A program made the position numbers and the translations under genes. The notes under the pieces were generated by a model. The model was not told where the DNA came from. It ran no database searches and saw only the letters and a list, made by a program, of their open reading frames with translations. 64,000 nt of DNA from Flavobacteriaceae bacterium (lineage in GTDB: Bacteria; Bacteroidota; Bacteroidia; Flavobacteriales; Flavobacteriaceae), in NCBI GenBank assembly GCA_029243385.1, contig JAQWSC010000015.1, forward strand, positions 35,541-99,540, read 5' to 3'. Shown one piece after another: positions 55,286 through 64,000 of the stretch (its first letter is position 1; each line of letters begins with the position of its first letter).

Positions 55286-57073
55286 ATGGCATCTCTAATA
55301 GCCCATACTGGAAATCTCGACCGCAGGCTGACTAAGCATCTTTTGCGAAGAGCTTGCTTTCATTACTCCAAAACTCAATTGGATGCAATGACAGGTAAAA
55401 CAGCCGATGAAATACTAACCCTTTTATCGGAACCCAAATCCTATGCTTGGGAATGGCCAAATGATCCAATTACCAATTATCCAAACTCCAATTGTGCTGG
55501 TCAGCAGGATGGATATTGGATCAATTCATCCGGTTGGACCAACACCAAATATTCTTGTAGACAGACTCCCAAACGTGGAATGGTTGCTGGTTGGTGGTGG
55601 TACAATGCCATGAAGCAAAACACCCTTATTGATAAACTTACCTGGTTTTTATTCACCACATTTACAGCTTCTAAGGATGATGGTTCTGGTAAATCCGCCC
55701 ATTTTTTTGATTATCTAAATCTATTACAGTTTTACTCGGACAAGAGTGTGAAGGATTTGGCAAGGAAAATTACTTTTGATAATGCCATGCTTTATTATTT
55801 GGATAATGGAGACAACAACAAAAACAGTCCGAATGAAAATTACGCACGCGAATTTTTAGAACTTTTTACCATTGGAAAAGGGGAGCAAATTGCTGACGGA
55901 GATTATACCAACTATACGGAACACGATGTGGTTCAGGCTGCAAGAGTATTTTCAGGGATTAAGTATAAGAACAACCGAGATGTTCTTGATGCGGATACGA
56001 TTAAACTTCCTCATTACCCTTCAGGAATTCCGGTGGGATACATCAATGTGAGTAAACATGACACGGACAACAAGACCTTTAGTCACGCTTTTGGCAATCA
56101 AACAATTTCTGGAGGCGGCACTGAATCGCAAATTAATACAGAACTAGACGATTTTGTGGACATGGTTTTTGATCAGCTAGAAACGGCCAAAAATTATGTC
56201 CGGAAAATGTATCGTTTGTATGTGCGAAGCGAATGGCAACAAGATGTTGAAGATGATATCATCACGCCTTTGGCACAACAATTACAAACCAACGGGCACA
56301 ATATTAAAGATGTCTTAATAACATTATTGAAGTCAAAACATTTTTTTGACTTAGATGATAGTGATTCAACCAATGAAAATATTGGAGGGATTATAAAAAG
56401 TCCTCTACAATATATGAATGAACTGATATCCCTTTTGGATGTTCAGATTCCCAATCCTGATACTCCGCAATTACCTGAAGGTTCGAGTTGGGACACCTCA
56501 AATGAAAATTTTAGATTTTATCTTTTTTGGTGGAATTTTTGTCATTCTACTTTTTTCTCATTTTCAGGGATGGACTTTTTTTCACCTGCAACTGTAGCAG
56601 GATACCCCGCCGACTATCAGTCCCCAGCATTTGATCGCGCATGGTTCAATTCCAACAATATTGTGGCTCGATACAACACCATTTTATCTATTATTGGAGG
56701 GGCTTATACTGATGGTCTTGGAAATGGACATAACATAATTCAAGGCAAACAAACCTCAAATAATGGGAGTTGGTATTATACACGGATCTGGACGGATTTT
56801 AGCTGTGTACAGTTTATTGCAAACACCATTTCAGACCCAAGTAACGCTGAGGTCATTATTCAGGAATTGGCAGAGTTGCTTTATTGCGAGGCCATTGACA
56901 ACAGTAGAATTGCTTATTTCAAGCTTTTTCTTATTCCTCAAGGTCAACCCGATTTTTATTGGTCTGACGCATGGAACAATTATACCAATACAGGCAACAA
57001 TTCACAAGTTAAGATTAGACTAGACGAATTAATTGCAAAAATGATTAATGCAGCAGAATTTCAATTAATGTAA
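55286..57073 (+). CDS. DUF1800 family protein
   Basis: About 595 residues from MASLIAHTG (preferred over an upstream TTG start). The N-terminus HLLRRACFHYSKTQLDAMTGK and NYAREFLELFTIGKGEQIADGDYT with EHDVVQAARVFSG near residue 220 are the signatures of DUF1800. The function is unknown, but the family is nearly always paired with a DUF1501 protein, as here (8 bases apart). Confidence 0.88.
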   Translation: MASLIAHTGNLDRRLTKHLLRRACFHYSKTQLDAMTGKTADEILTLLSEPKSYAWEWPNDPITNYPNSNCAGQQDGYWINSSGWTNTKYSCRQTPKRGMVAGWWWYNAMKQNTLIDKLTWFLFTTFTASKDDGSGKSAHFFDYLNLLQFYSDKSVKDLARKITFDNAMLYYLDNGDNNKNSPNENYAREFLELFTIGKGEQIADGDYTNYTEHDVVQAARVFSGIKYKNNRDVLDADTIKLPHYPSGIPVGYINVSKHDTDNKTFSHAFGNQTISGGGTESQINTELDDFVDMVFDQLETAKNYVRKMYRLYVRSEWQQDVEDDIITPLAQQLQTNGHNIKDVLITLLKSKHFFDLDDSDSTNENIGGIIKSPLQYMNELISLLDVQIPNPDTPQLPEGSSWDTSNENFRFYLFWWNFCHSTFFSFSGMDFFSPATVAGYPADYQSPAFDRAWFNSNNIVARYNTILSIIGGAYTDGLGNGHNIIQGKQTSNNGSWYYTRIWTDFSCVQFIANTISDPSNAEVIIQELAELLYCEAIDNSRIAYFKLFLIPQGQPDFYWSDAWNNYTNTGNNSQVKIRLDELIAKMINAAEFQLM

Positions 57074-57081
57074 TTGCAACT

Positions 57082-58740
57082 ATGAAAAGAAGATCTTTTG
57101 TTAAACTGTCTGCTTCCGCATCTGCGCTGGGTTTGTTTCCCTCAGAATTAGGCGCCGCACTAAAACTTGCAAACACTTCTTTGGATTGTAATGTATCCAA
57201 TCGAAAAATCGTTCTGATTGAACTCAAAGGAGGTAATGATGGGCTTAATACCCTGATTCCTTATAATGATTATGCTTATGAATATTACAGAGATACTTTA
57301 CGTCCTGATATTTACATTCCTGTTTCGGATTATAGCAATTTAGCGGTTGACAATACCCTCACTGGAACCAGTCAGGATTTGGTGTTCAATCCGGCTTTGT
57401 TGACGGGAGACAACAGTGGGTTTAAAGGGTTGTACCAATCGGGAATGCTTCGAGTATTGCAGTCGGTAGGATATCCATCTCAAAATAAAAGCCATTTTGC
57501 CTCTGTTGATTTGTGGGCAACTGGAAACGACGGAAACAGTTGGGACAATGGAAAAGGAAGTGGTTGGATGGGCCGCTTTATGGAAGAAGCATATTCGGAT
57601 TTGTTACCAGCTAATTTTCCTGTTGGCATTCAGCTAGGCTCAAGCAATACATGGCTTGGTTTTCATGCTGAACACGAGCACGGAATGGCACTCAATATCG
57701 AAGGACAAAATTCTGAAAATTTCTATACAGTATTGAGCGGTTTGGCAGGTCAGGCTCCTTCTAGTGTTCCAACAGATACTCACTTTGGAAAAGAACTCCA
57801 GCATATTATTCAAACAGACGCATATGCAAACATCTATGCAAATGCAATAGAAAATGCTTACAACGATCCCAATTCAACGAATACTGTAAGTTACCCTGAT
57901 ACCGATTTGGCAGATCAGCTAAAAACCGTAGCGCGTTTAATGCGTGGAGGTATTGAAACCAAAGTATATATGGTAACCATTGGAGGTTTTGATACTCACA
58001 ACAACCAAAATCAATCTTCAAATGACATCCAAGGTCGCCACACTTCGCTTCTTAATGAGCTGTCTGCTGCTGTGGATGCTTTTGTAGCTGACATAAACTC
58101 AGATTCATTGGGAGACGACGTTGTTGGACTTACTTTTTCTGAATTTGGACGAAAAGCCATGCAAAACGGAAATTTAGGAACCGATCATGGCGAAATAGCG
58201 CCTATGTTTGTTTTCGGAAAACCGGTTCAAGGCGGGGTATCGGGGGATAATGTAAACCTTCACGAAGCAACATCCAGCAACAATTGGCAGTTAAAGACCG
58301 TACAACACGATTATCGTCAAATTTTTGCTACATTAATGCAAGACTTTCTTGGAGCCACTGACAGCGTGGTTGATAATGCCTTTTTTGACCAAACCAATCA
58401 ACAAAGTTTTGTTGATAATAAAATTCAAAATTTAATCAAGGGTTCTCATTATGTTGACACCTCATGCTATACACTGAGTTCCAATCAACCTTCCGAAGAA
58501 ACTTTTTGGGCAACCTACCCAAACCCTGTTTATGACACATTATTTGTCAATCCGCTTTCATTCGATTCAACCATCGAATACCGATTGCTTCATGCCAATG
58601 GACGAATGATCGAAAAAGGTCAATTGGATCTTAGCAACGGATATGGGACTATTGATATGTCTGCATTATCTTCTGGATTGTATATCGTGCATCTTTCAGA
58701 TGGGACTCGTACCGAAAACAAAAAGATAATCAAGAGCTAG
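57082..58740 (+). CDS. DUF1501 protein with T9SS sorting domain
   Basis: 552 residues. The basic N-terminus MKRRSFVKLSASASALGLF resembles a Tat or Sec export signal. DUF1501 sulfatase-like motifs are ELKGGNDGLNTLIPYND, GGFDTHNNQNQ and SEFGRKAMQNGNLGTDHGEIAPMFVFG. The last 80 residues are a T9SS type A tail (ATYPNPVYDTLFVNPLSF ... GLYIVHLSDG), so it is secreted or surface bound. Paired with the DUF1800 gene. Confidence 0.88.
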   Translation: MKRRSFVKLSASASALGLFPSELGAALKLANTSLDCNVSNRKIVLIELKGGNDGLNTLIPYNDYAYEYYRDTLRPDIYIPVSDYSNLAVDNTLTGTSQDLVFNPALLTGDNSGFKGLYQSGMLRVLQSVGYPSQNKSHFASVDLWATGNDGNSWDNGKGSGWMGRFMEEAYSDLLPANFPVGIQLGSSNTWLGFHAEHEHGMALNIEGQNSENFYTVLSGLAGQAPSSVPTDTHFGKELQHIIQTDAYANIYANAIENAYNDPNSTNTVSYPDTDLADQLKTVARLMRGGIETKVYMVTIGGFDTHNNQNQSSNDIQGRHTSLLNELSAAVDAFVADINSDSLGDDVVGLTFSEFGRKAMQNGNLGTDHGEIAPMFVFGKPVQGGVSGDNVNLHEATSSNNWQLKTVQHDYRQIFATLMQDFLGATDSVVDNAFFDQTNQQSFVDNKIQNLIKGSHYVDTSCYTLSSNQPSEETFWATYPNPVYDTLFVNPLSFDSTIEYRLLHANGRMIEKGQLDLSNGYGTIDMSALSSGLYIVHLSDGTRTENKKIIKS

Positions 58741-58807
58741 TCAAATTAAAACACTTATTTTTGCTCAACTCACGGTCTAATAATAAATGCGCACTAGATT
58801 CACTTAC

Positions 58808-59893
58808 ATGAAAACAGTTTACTTTTTGATACTGCTCACACTCGCGGGATGTTTGCAAAATCCAAAAACCAATTCTTCAACAGGACATAGTTGTACCCCT
58901 ACACAATCTCGTTTCAGTTCTCCGATTGCCAATACAGACTCAATAAATGGAAACAATCACCAAGGAATGGTACTAATCCCTGGAGGGTCGTTTACAATGG
59001 GAGCCGACGATGAACAAGCATGGCGTGATGAATTTCCTGAACACGAAGTTCAGATAAATTCTTTTTGGATGGACATTCACGAAGTAACCAATGCTCAGTT
59101 TGCAGCTTTTGTAGAAGCTACAGGCTATGTGACTACAGCCGAAAGAGCGGTTGACTGGGAAGAGGTAAAAAACGAACTTCCCCTAAACACACCCAAACCC
59201 GACGACAGTTTATTAGCTCCAGCCTCGCTTGTTTTTGTTGCGACCGATGGTCCTACTTCTCTTAATGACGTAAGTCAGTGGTGGCAATGGCGTACAGGTG
59301 CCAATTGGCGAAACCCTGAAGGACCTAAAAGCAATATTGATGGAAAAGAAAATCACCCCGTAGTACACGTGAGTTGGCATGATGCTGTTGCTTATTGTCA
59401 ATGGGCAGGCAAGCGATTACCAACAGAAGCCGAGTGGGAATATGCAAGTAGGGGAGGTCTTAGTAACGCTGTCTATGCTTGGGGAGATGAAAGTCTTCTT
59501 GAAGGTAAGCCTAAAGCCAATACGTGGGAAGGTGTCTTTCCATACAACAATCGTCTGCACGACGGATTTTATTTAAGTGCACCAGTTAAAAGCTTTCAAC
59601 CCAACGGTTTTGGCTTGTACGACATGTCAGGAAATGTGTGGGAATGGTGTGCTGATTGGTATCATGAAACCTACTATAAATCTCTTTCAGATAACACTAC
59701 AAAAAATCCAAAAGGACCTGAAACCAGTTACGATTCGAATGAGCCTTACAGCAAAAAACGAGTTACTCGAGGTGGAAGCTTTCTGTGTCATGACAGTTAT
59801 TGTAGTGGGTATCGTAATTCCATGCGTATGAAAACAACACCGGATACGGGAAGTATTCATACTGGATTTCGTACTGTTATGGATGCTAATTAA
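58808..59893 (+). CDS. Formylglycine-generating-enzyme family lipoprotein
   Basis: 361 residues from MKTVYFLILLTLAGCLQ (lipobox). The FGE-sulfatase fold is nearly complete: IPGGSFTMGADDE, WHDAVAYCQWAGKRLPTEAEWEYASRGG, GNVWEWCADWYHE, and the catalytic region RVTRGGSFLCHDSYCSGYRNS with both copper-binding cysteines. Such enzymes oxidise a sulfatase cysteine to formylglycine. No sulfatase lies in this window, and the lipoprotein anchor implies extracytoplasmic action. Confidence 0.85.
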   Translation: MKTVYFLILLTLAGCLQNPKTNSSTGHSCTPTQSRFSSPIANTDSINGNNHQGMVLIPGGSFTMGADDEQAWRDEFPEHEVQINSFWMDIHEVTNAQFAAFVEATGYVTTAERAVDWEEVKNELPLNTPKPDDSLLAPASLVFVATDGPTSLNDVSQWWQWRTGANWRNPEGPKSNIDGKENHPVVHVSWHDAVAYCQWAGKRLPTEAEWEYASRGGLSNAVYAWGDESLLEGKPKANTWEGVFPYNNRLHDGFYLSAPVKSFQPNGFGLYDMSGNVWEWCADWYHETYYKSLSDNTTKNPKGPETSYDSNEPYSKKRVTRGGSFLCHDSYCSGYRNSMRMKTTPDTGSIHTGFRTVMDAN

Positions 59894-60016
59894 ACGAGTA
59901 TAAAAAAACTACATTTTATAAAAGTGTAGCTGCCCAATATGGATGTTATTTAAAACATCTTCAATCAATAGAGATTCACTAGGAAATACTTTATTCAAAT
60001 TTTAGAAATTATTATC

Positions 60017-60310
60017 CTAATCACTAGGATTGAAAAAACTTTCTAGCTTCCAATAAAAAGTCTCTACACTAAAACCAAAAACATTTTCAAAAACAGGTTT
60101 CCAATTACGAGCTGTAGGGTTTTGTTATAGTAAATCTTTAAGAACTTTTCTGAATGCGACTGACTCAGAATCACCGTTTTTTATCAGCTCTTTAATAAGC
60201 GCTAATGTCATAAAAACAGAGGAGAAATAATTATTGTCAGCAAAATCATAACTTTCATAGTTTCCGCGGGAATTCTTAGCTAGTTTGGCAACTATACTTT
60301 TATTGTGAAA
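60017..60310 (-). pseudogene. Decayed gene fragment with an internal stop
   Basis: The minus strand carries a frame reading KLAKNSRGNYESYDFADN ... ALIKELIKNGDSESVAFRK, then a TAA stop at 60125-60127, then QNPTARNWKPVFENVFGF ... WKLESFFNPSD and a stop at 60017. The two parts are in the same frame and read as one protein C-terminus interrupted by a nonsense codon. The upstream part is lost (stop at 60311-60313). I do not recognise the parent family. The rest of the 59894-60372 gap shows nothing else. Confidence 0.6.
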
Positions 60311-60372
60311 CTATTTTTATTGTTGCAAAGTATGGTTGTGAATGATATTTAACCGTATTCAATTACTATTAT

Positions 60373-61389
60373 TTAGTTGATGTAAGAATCAATTGATTTT
60401 GCAGTGTCCAAAACAGTCTTTTCTAAAGGTGTGGGTTTCCAATCGAAAACTTTCATTGTTGAGGAAACATCGCCACTATAAGTTTTCCCAATAAAAGTTC
60501 TCATGCTTTTAGCTTCCTTATCAAAGTAACCTAAGATTTTGAGTAAAAAATTAGGAGCTAGTTTAGTACTTACTTTATCATAGCCATTGGCTGTAAGTAT
60601 TTTGGCCAATTCTTGAAAGGGATAAGGTTTTTCTGTGGTAACAACAAATCTTTTTCCGCTTGCGTTATCATTTTCAAGCGCCAAAACATGTATTTTGGAA
60701 ACATCTCTCACATCGGATATATTAATAGACGCCTGAGGCATCAAAGGCATTTTACCTATCATCATTTGTTTGAACATGCCCATCGAAGCACCCTCAAAGT
60801 TGCCCGAAAGTGTGGGCCCAAAAACAGGGCCTGGATTTATAACAGCAAGTTCCATTTTGGAAGCATCGGCTTGCCCATTGATAAAATCCCAAGCAGCTTG
60901 TTCTGCTAGCGTTTTACTTTTGGCATAGGCAGACACATTTTTTGCGTTGACATTGGTCCAAGAATTATGATTAATGTCAATGGATCGATCGGCATCCTCT
61001 AGCATTGAGACTATAGATGAAGTTAAAACAACTCTTTTAATACCTGCTTTTTTTGCGGCTTTTAGTGCTCTCATCGTCCCGTCGACTGCAGGTCTGATAT
61101 ATTCATTTTCATCTTTGGGTTCGATGTTGATAAATGGAGAAGCTACGTGCATTACAAAATCACACCCCTTCATTGCATCATCCCAACCATCATCTTTTAG
61201 TAGATCCAACTCACAAAACTCTAAATTGTCTTTTGGGTCTATCTCTTTTTTAATTGCGTCAACAACCTGTGTTGATTTTGAAAGACTTCTTACTGAACCA
61301 CGAACAGCATATCCACTTTTCAATAATTCTACAGCACAGTGATTCCCAATATACCCCGAAATTCCAGTCAACAATACTTTTTTGCTCAT
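60373..61389 (-). CDS. NAD-dependent epimerase / dihydroflavonol-reductase-like SDR
   Basis: 338 residues. The N-terminal GISGYIGNHCAVELL is the NAD(P) loop. VMHVASPF, VLTSSIVSM and the catalytic YAKSKTLAEQAAW are the extended SDR motifs found in dihydroflavonol reductase and aldehyde reductase proteins. It probably reduces an aldehyde or ketone; the true substrate is unknown. Stands alone. Confidence 0.88.
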   Translation of the reverse strand: MSKKVLLTGISGYIGNHCAVELLKSGYAVRGSVRSLSKSTQVVDAIKKEIDPKDNLEFCELDLLKDDGWDDAMKGCDFVMHVASPFINIEPKDENEYIRPAVDGTMRALKAAKKAGIKRVVLTSSIVSMLEDADRSIDINHNSWTNVNAKNVSAYAKSKTLAEQAAWDFINGQADASKMELAVINPGPVFGPTLSGNFEGASMGMFKQMMIGKMPLMPQASINISDVRDVSKIHVLALENDNASGKRFVVTTEKPYPFQELAKILTANGYDKVSTKLAPNFLLKILGYFDKEAKSMRTFIGKTYSGDVSSTMKVFDWKPTPLEKTVLDTAKSIDSYIN

Positions 61390-61557
61390 GCTTTATTTTT
61401 TTAACTAATGATAAACGTTTAACTTGAAGTCAAAACTACTAAAATTAGCAGTTGTTTTAATAATAATTTTTTCAAAGTTTTTGCATAACTTTATAAGAAT
61501 ATCCTACTTTATAAATAGAATGAACATTGAGTAATTTAGTGTAAAACCCTTACTGAA

Positions 61558-62472
61558 ATGAAACTATCAAACACCCAATTTTTAAAAGCAAGAGATTTTA
61601 TTTTGACTAACGCTCGGATGATTGAGCGGCGTCTTTTTCAGTTCTATTTTGAGAATAGGGATGCAGAAGGGGTTTATCATGCAGTTTATGCTTACCGCAA
61701 TTCCGATGGAGGATTTGGACATGGTATGGAGCCCGATACGGCTTCTCCCGAAAGCCAACCTCTTTTTACGATTATGGCTTTAGAAATATTGGATGAAGTT
61801 GGTTTTTTGACTAAAGAGCGTATAGTAAATGATTTTATGCCCTATTTTATGAACGTAACGACTAAAAAGGGAGGCATTCCTTGGATGATGCTTCCAACTA
61901 GTGATTATCCCTGCAGTGATCATTTTAAAACAGTAAAAGAATGGGCTGCCTTGAGTACAACAGCACCTTTGTTGGGAATTTTAGAAAAATACAAAATAGA
62001 TATTCCATGGATGAAAAATGCTGAAAAATTTGTTTGGAGTGAATTTGATAGAATTCAAGAAAAACACGTTTTCTGCTATCTGTGTGTGCCAAGGTGGTTG
62101 ACTTTTTTAAAGCACACAAAGAATCAATCAAAAGCTCTTAAGGTTATAGAAAATCTAAAAAAGTGGATATTAGCCGAGGATGTAATTAGTGATGACCCAT
62201 TGGACGATGGGTGGGGGCTTTACGGAAAACCACATCGATTGAATTATAGCCCTTCGCCCGACAGTTTATTGCATTCTATTTTTACAAAATCAGAAATTGA
62301 TTTTGATCTTACAGGACTTATTAAAAAACAAAAAAATAACGGAAGTTGGGATACTTGGTATGGAATAAGTACAGGATCCAAACTGGAATGGACAGGAATA
62401 CAAACTCTCTGGTCATTAAAAGTCTTACAAAACTTTAACAGGATCGAAAACGGAACAGAAATAATCGATTAA
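61558..62472 (+). CDS. Alpha/alpha-barrel protein related to squalene/terpene cyclases
   Basis: 304 residues, cytosolic. Repeated (alpha/alpha) motifs like NSDGGFGHGMEPD and KQKNNGSWDTWYGISTGSKLEWTGIQTLWSL resemble QW motifs of squalene-hopene cyclases and prenyltransferase beta-subunits. It is only half their size and shows no DxDD, so a full cyclase activity is unlikely. No functional neighbours. Confidence 0.65.
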   Translation: MKLSNTQFLKARDFILTNARMIERRLFQFYFENRDAEGVYHAVYAYRNSDGGFGHGMEPDTASPESQPLFTIMALEILDEVGFLTKERIVNDFMPYFMNVTTKKGGIPWMMLPTSDYPCSDHFKTVKEWAALSTTAPLLGILEKYKIDIPWMKNAEKFVWSEFDRIQEKHVFCYLCVPRWLTFLKHTKNQSKALKVIENLKKWILAEDVISDDPLDDGWGLYGKPHRLNYSPSPDSLLHSIFTKSEIDFDLTGLIKKQKNNGSWDTWYGISTGSKLEWTGIQTLWSLKVLQNFNRIENGTEIID

Positions 62473-62479
62473 GATATAA

Positions 62480-62516
62480 GCAAAAAAAAAAGACTGTCTT
62501 TTCAGAAAGTCTCTTT
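62480..62516 (+). terminator. Probable terminator
   Basis: An A-run, AGACT, loop, AGTCT and T4 make a modest hairpin 20 bases after the stop. The rest of the gap to 62829 is AT-rich with a repeated TATGTATAATTATA motif (near 62609 and 62732) but no other feature. Confidence 0.45.
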
Positions 62517-62829
62517 TGTGAAGTAGAGCAAACAGAAAAAATATCGAACTCAATTACGGAGAGCTTAGCTCAATTTTCAAAACTATTTAGTAATTAAATA
62601 TTTTAAATATGTATAATTATATTCCCAAAGATTTGAGTCACAATTTGTTCCCAAAAATAATTTTTATCGTTAGAGGTATTTTTTCAGGGTATCTAAGGGG
62701 TTCTATTTCGGCCTATTGTGGGCTTGTATATATGTATAATTATAAGTAGCAGAACTAAAAGAAGAAGATATGCCTATGGTTTAAAAAAGAAAAAGACGAT
62801 GCATTATAGCCTTTTTCTTATTAATTTTA

Positions 62830-63561
62830 TTACCATTGCTTGAGCAATAACCTCATAAATCTCAATTTTGATTCAGCTTCTGAATAATCAATGTCTTCAT
62901 TCATTTTTGATTGCTCTTCAACAAATTCAGGATTGTTTTTTCTAAACGCTTGACGGTCGTTCCAATCTGTTAAAAAGTCTTTATAAGATTGAAAACTTCG
63001 TAAAATCCATGTATTTGAATTATCGTGACCTCCCATACGGATATTCCCAGTAGCGAAAGCGGATTTAGTTCTTGGGTATTTGGTTCTTAATTTTCTTACC
63101 ATTCGATTCCATTTTCTTCTGTTTTCACTATCAATACTGAAGGTGTGAACTGATTGGTATGGATATTCTTTTGAGTCATCCCCAAATTCCATAGCACGCG
63201 AACCGACAGCTTGGAAACCTGGCGTTATGAGTTTACTCACTTTAAGCCTAAACTTACCCCAAGCTTCATCAAAGCTTGATGGGCTGAAATTATCGCTCAT
63301 CGTGTCAATAGAACCCGTTATGACAACCTCATGTGTATGCTGAAAGTCATCTGGCGCATGCATAATGTCAAACAGCATTACGTTTGTGGCAGGCGTTTTA
63401 TTTTTTGAAAAGTAATCATCCATCAGCTGAACAAATTCAGCTTCGTCTTCAACTGCAACACTAAATCCATAAGCAGCCCATCTGTTATCAGTAGATTGAT
63501 TTTGTGCATATGTAAGTAATGAAAAGCAGCATAGCGTAGTTAAAAAAAGTATTTTTTTCAT
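62830..63561 (-). CDS. Secreted protein of unknown function
   Basis: 243 residues. Signal peptide with likely cleavage after LLTYAQ. The mature domain has two related ferredoxin-like halves (FSVAVEDEAEFVQLMDDYF and VHTFSIDSENRRKWNRMVRK), reminiscent of NIPSNAP or dimeric alpha/beta-barrel folds, but I do not recognise a family. It is divergent from a partial gene at the right edge. Confidence 0.6.
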   Translation of the reverse strand: MKKILFLTTLCCFSLLTYAQNQSTDNRWAAYGFSVAVEDEAEFVQLMDDYFSKNKTPATNVMLFDIMHAPDDFQHTHEVVITGSIDTMSDNFSPSSFDEAWGKFRLKVSKLITPGFQAVGSRAMEFGDDSKEYPYQSVHTFSIDSENRRKWNRMVRKLRTKYPRTKSAFATGNIRMGGHDNSNTWILRSFQSYKDFLTDWNDRQAFRKNNPEFVEEQSKMNEDIDYSEAESKLRFMRLLLKQW

Positions 63562-63891
63562 TGTATGTGTTTTAAAATAAATTTTAACATATTTATAAAA
63601 AATATCAAATACGTTAAATTAAAAGGTCAAATTTATTTAGGGTGGAATTTTTATCAAATTCGTAAAAACAACTACTTATTTTTAGAATTTTAATGTAGCT
63701 TCTTATATAAAAGTTAGTGTTATGAAAGACTTTTATTATTTTAATTGAATGAATTCCATTTAAGACAGGTTCTTTTGTTTATATTAAAAAGAAAAAATAA
63801 TCTTATTGCTATTTGAAATGTAATTTTTTAGCAGATTAAAAACCAAAAAAATAACCTTGCTTTTCACAAAAATGGATAAATAACCCTTGAA
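63562..63891. other. Divergent intergenic region, AT-rich
   Basis: About 330 bases with A/T-rich tracts. It should contain both promoters of its divergent flanking genes, but no clear TTG/TAnnTTTG pair stands out. Confidence 0.45.
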
Positions 63892-64000
63892 ATGATCAAT
63901 AAATATCTTTTAGAAAAAAAAATGTCTTTTGTGTTTTCTGTTGCTGTATTCATTTTTGCTCTTTTGCCGTTGAATTTACAATCTCAAGAATTAATAGATT
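63892..64000 (+). CDS. N-terminus of an exported protein (cut by the window edge)
   Basis: The frame starts MINKYLLEKKMSFVFSVAV and has a hydrophobic signal-peptide core followed by LNLQSQELID. A second in-frame ATG at 63922 (MSFVFS) is an alternative start. The rest is outside the window, so the product is unknown. Confidence 0.55.
   Translation, partial: MINKYLLEKKMSFVFSVAVFIFALLPLNLQSQELID

Overview
The window is an AT-rich chromosomal segment from a member of the Bacteroidota, most likely a marine Flavobacteriaceae. The evidence is promoters of the TAnnTTTG type, type IX secretion (T9SS) sorting tails, the mevalonate cluster mvaD/GHMP kinase/UbiA-like, a GPH-linked beta-glucan utilisation locus, and a Bacteroidota-style type II-C cas9. 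No genus is assigned.

Layout. 1-14.6 kb: housekeeping genes (epimerase fragment, tyrS, a LuxE-like adenylate-forming enzyme, a PhoB/PhoR-type two-component pair, trmB, an alkyltransferase-like protein, Mrp/NifU/ferredoxin-NADP reductase, TspO, the mevalonate block, an RluB-like synthase, a GT2). 14.7-22.6 kb: tRNA-Phe and an envelope operon (coaX, outer-membrane protein, TPR protein, lptC, CorC-like protein, PpiD/SurA). 22.6-26.7 kb: an orphan Cas9 locus. 26.7-36 kb: ruvC, hemW, tRNA-Leu, waaA and other housekeeping genes. 36-46.7 kb: seven genes on the minus strand for beta-1,3-glucan (laminarin-type) use: three GH17, one GH30, one unassigned clan GH-A lipoprotein, a GPH symporter and a 1158-residue glucan-phosphorylase-like enzyme. 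47.5-55 kb: a T9SS-exported protein with duplicated domains and a Leloir galactose operon (galM-galK-galT-symporter). 55-64 kb: DUF1800/DUF1501 pair, a formylglycine-generating-enzyme homologue, a pseudogene, an SDR reductase and unknowns.

The main discovery is at 22.9-26.7 kb. An intact 1143-codon Cas9 has lost every acidic RuvC residue (D to S7, E to T564, D to H786) and the HNH catalytic triad positions (D to V, H to Y643, N to K666). The arginine-rich bridge helix, the HNH scaffold and the C-terminal PAM-interacting region remain readable. A tracrRNA gene lies divergently upstream with a near-perfect Bacteroidota promoter, a GGC-loop-GCC nexus and a terminator. Downstream of cas9 are two degenerate repeat-like units whose 5' ends pair with the tracrRNA anti-repeat (8 bp, asymmetric bulge, 6 bp). 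No cas1, cas2, cas4 or regular array is present. I infer an RNA-guided DNA-binding protein without nuclease activity, probably a regulator; its target is not visible from the sequence.
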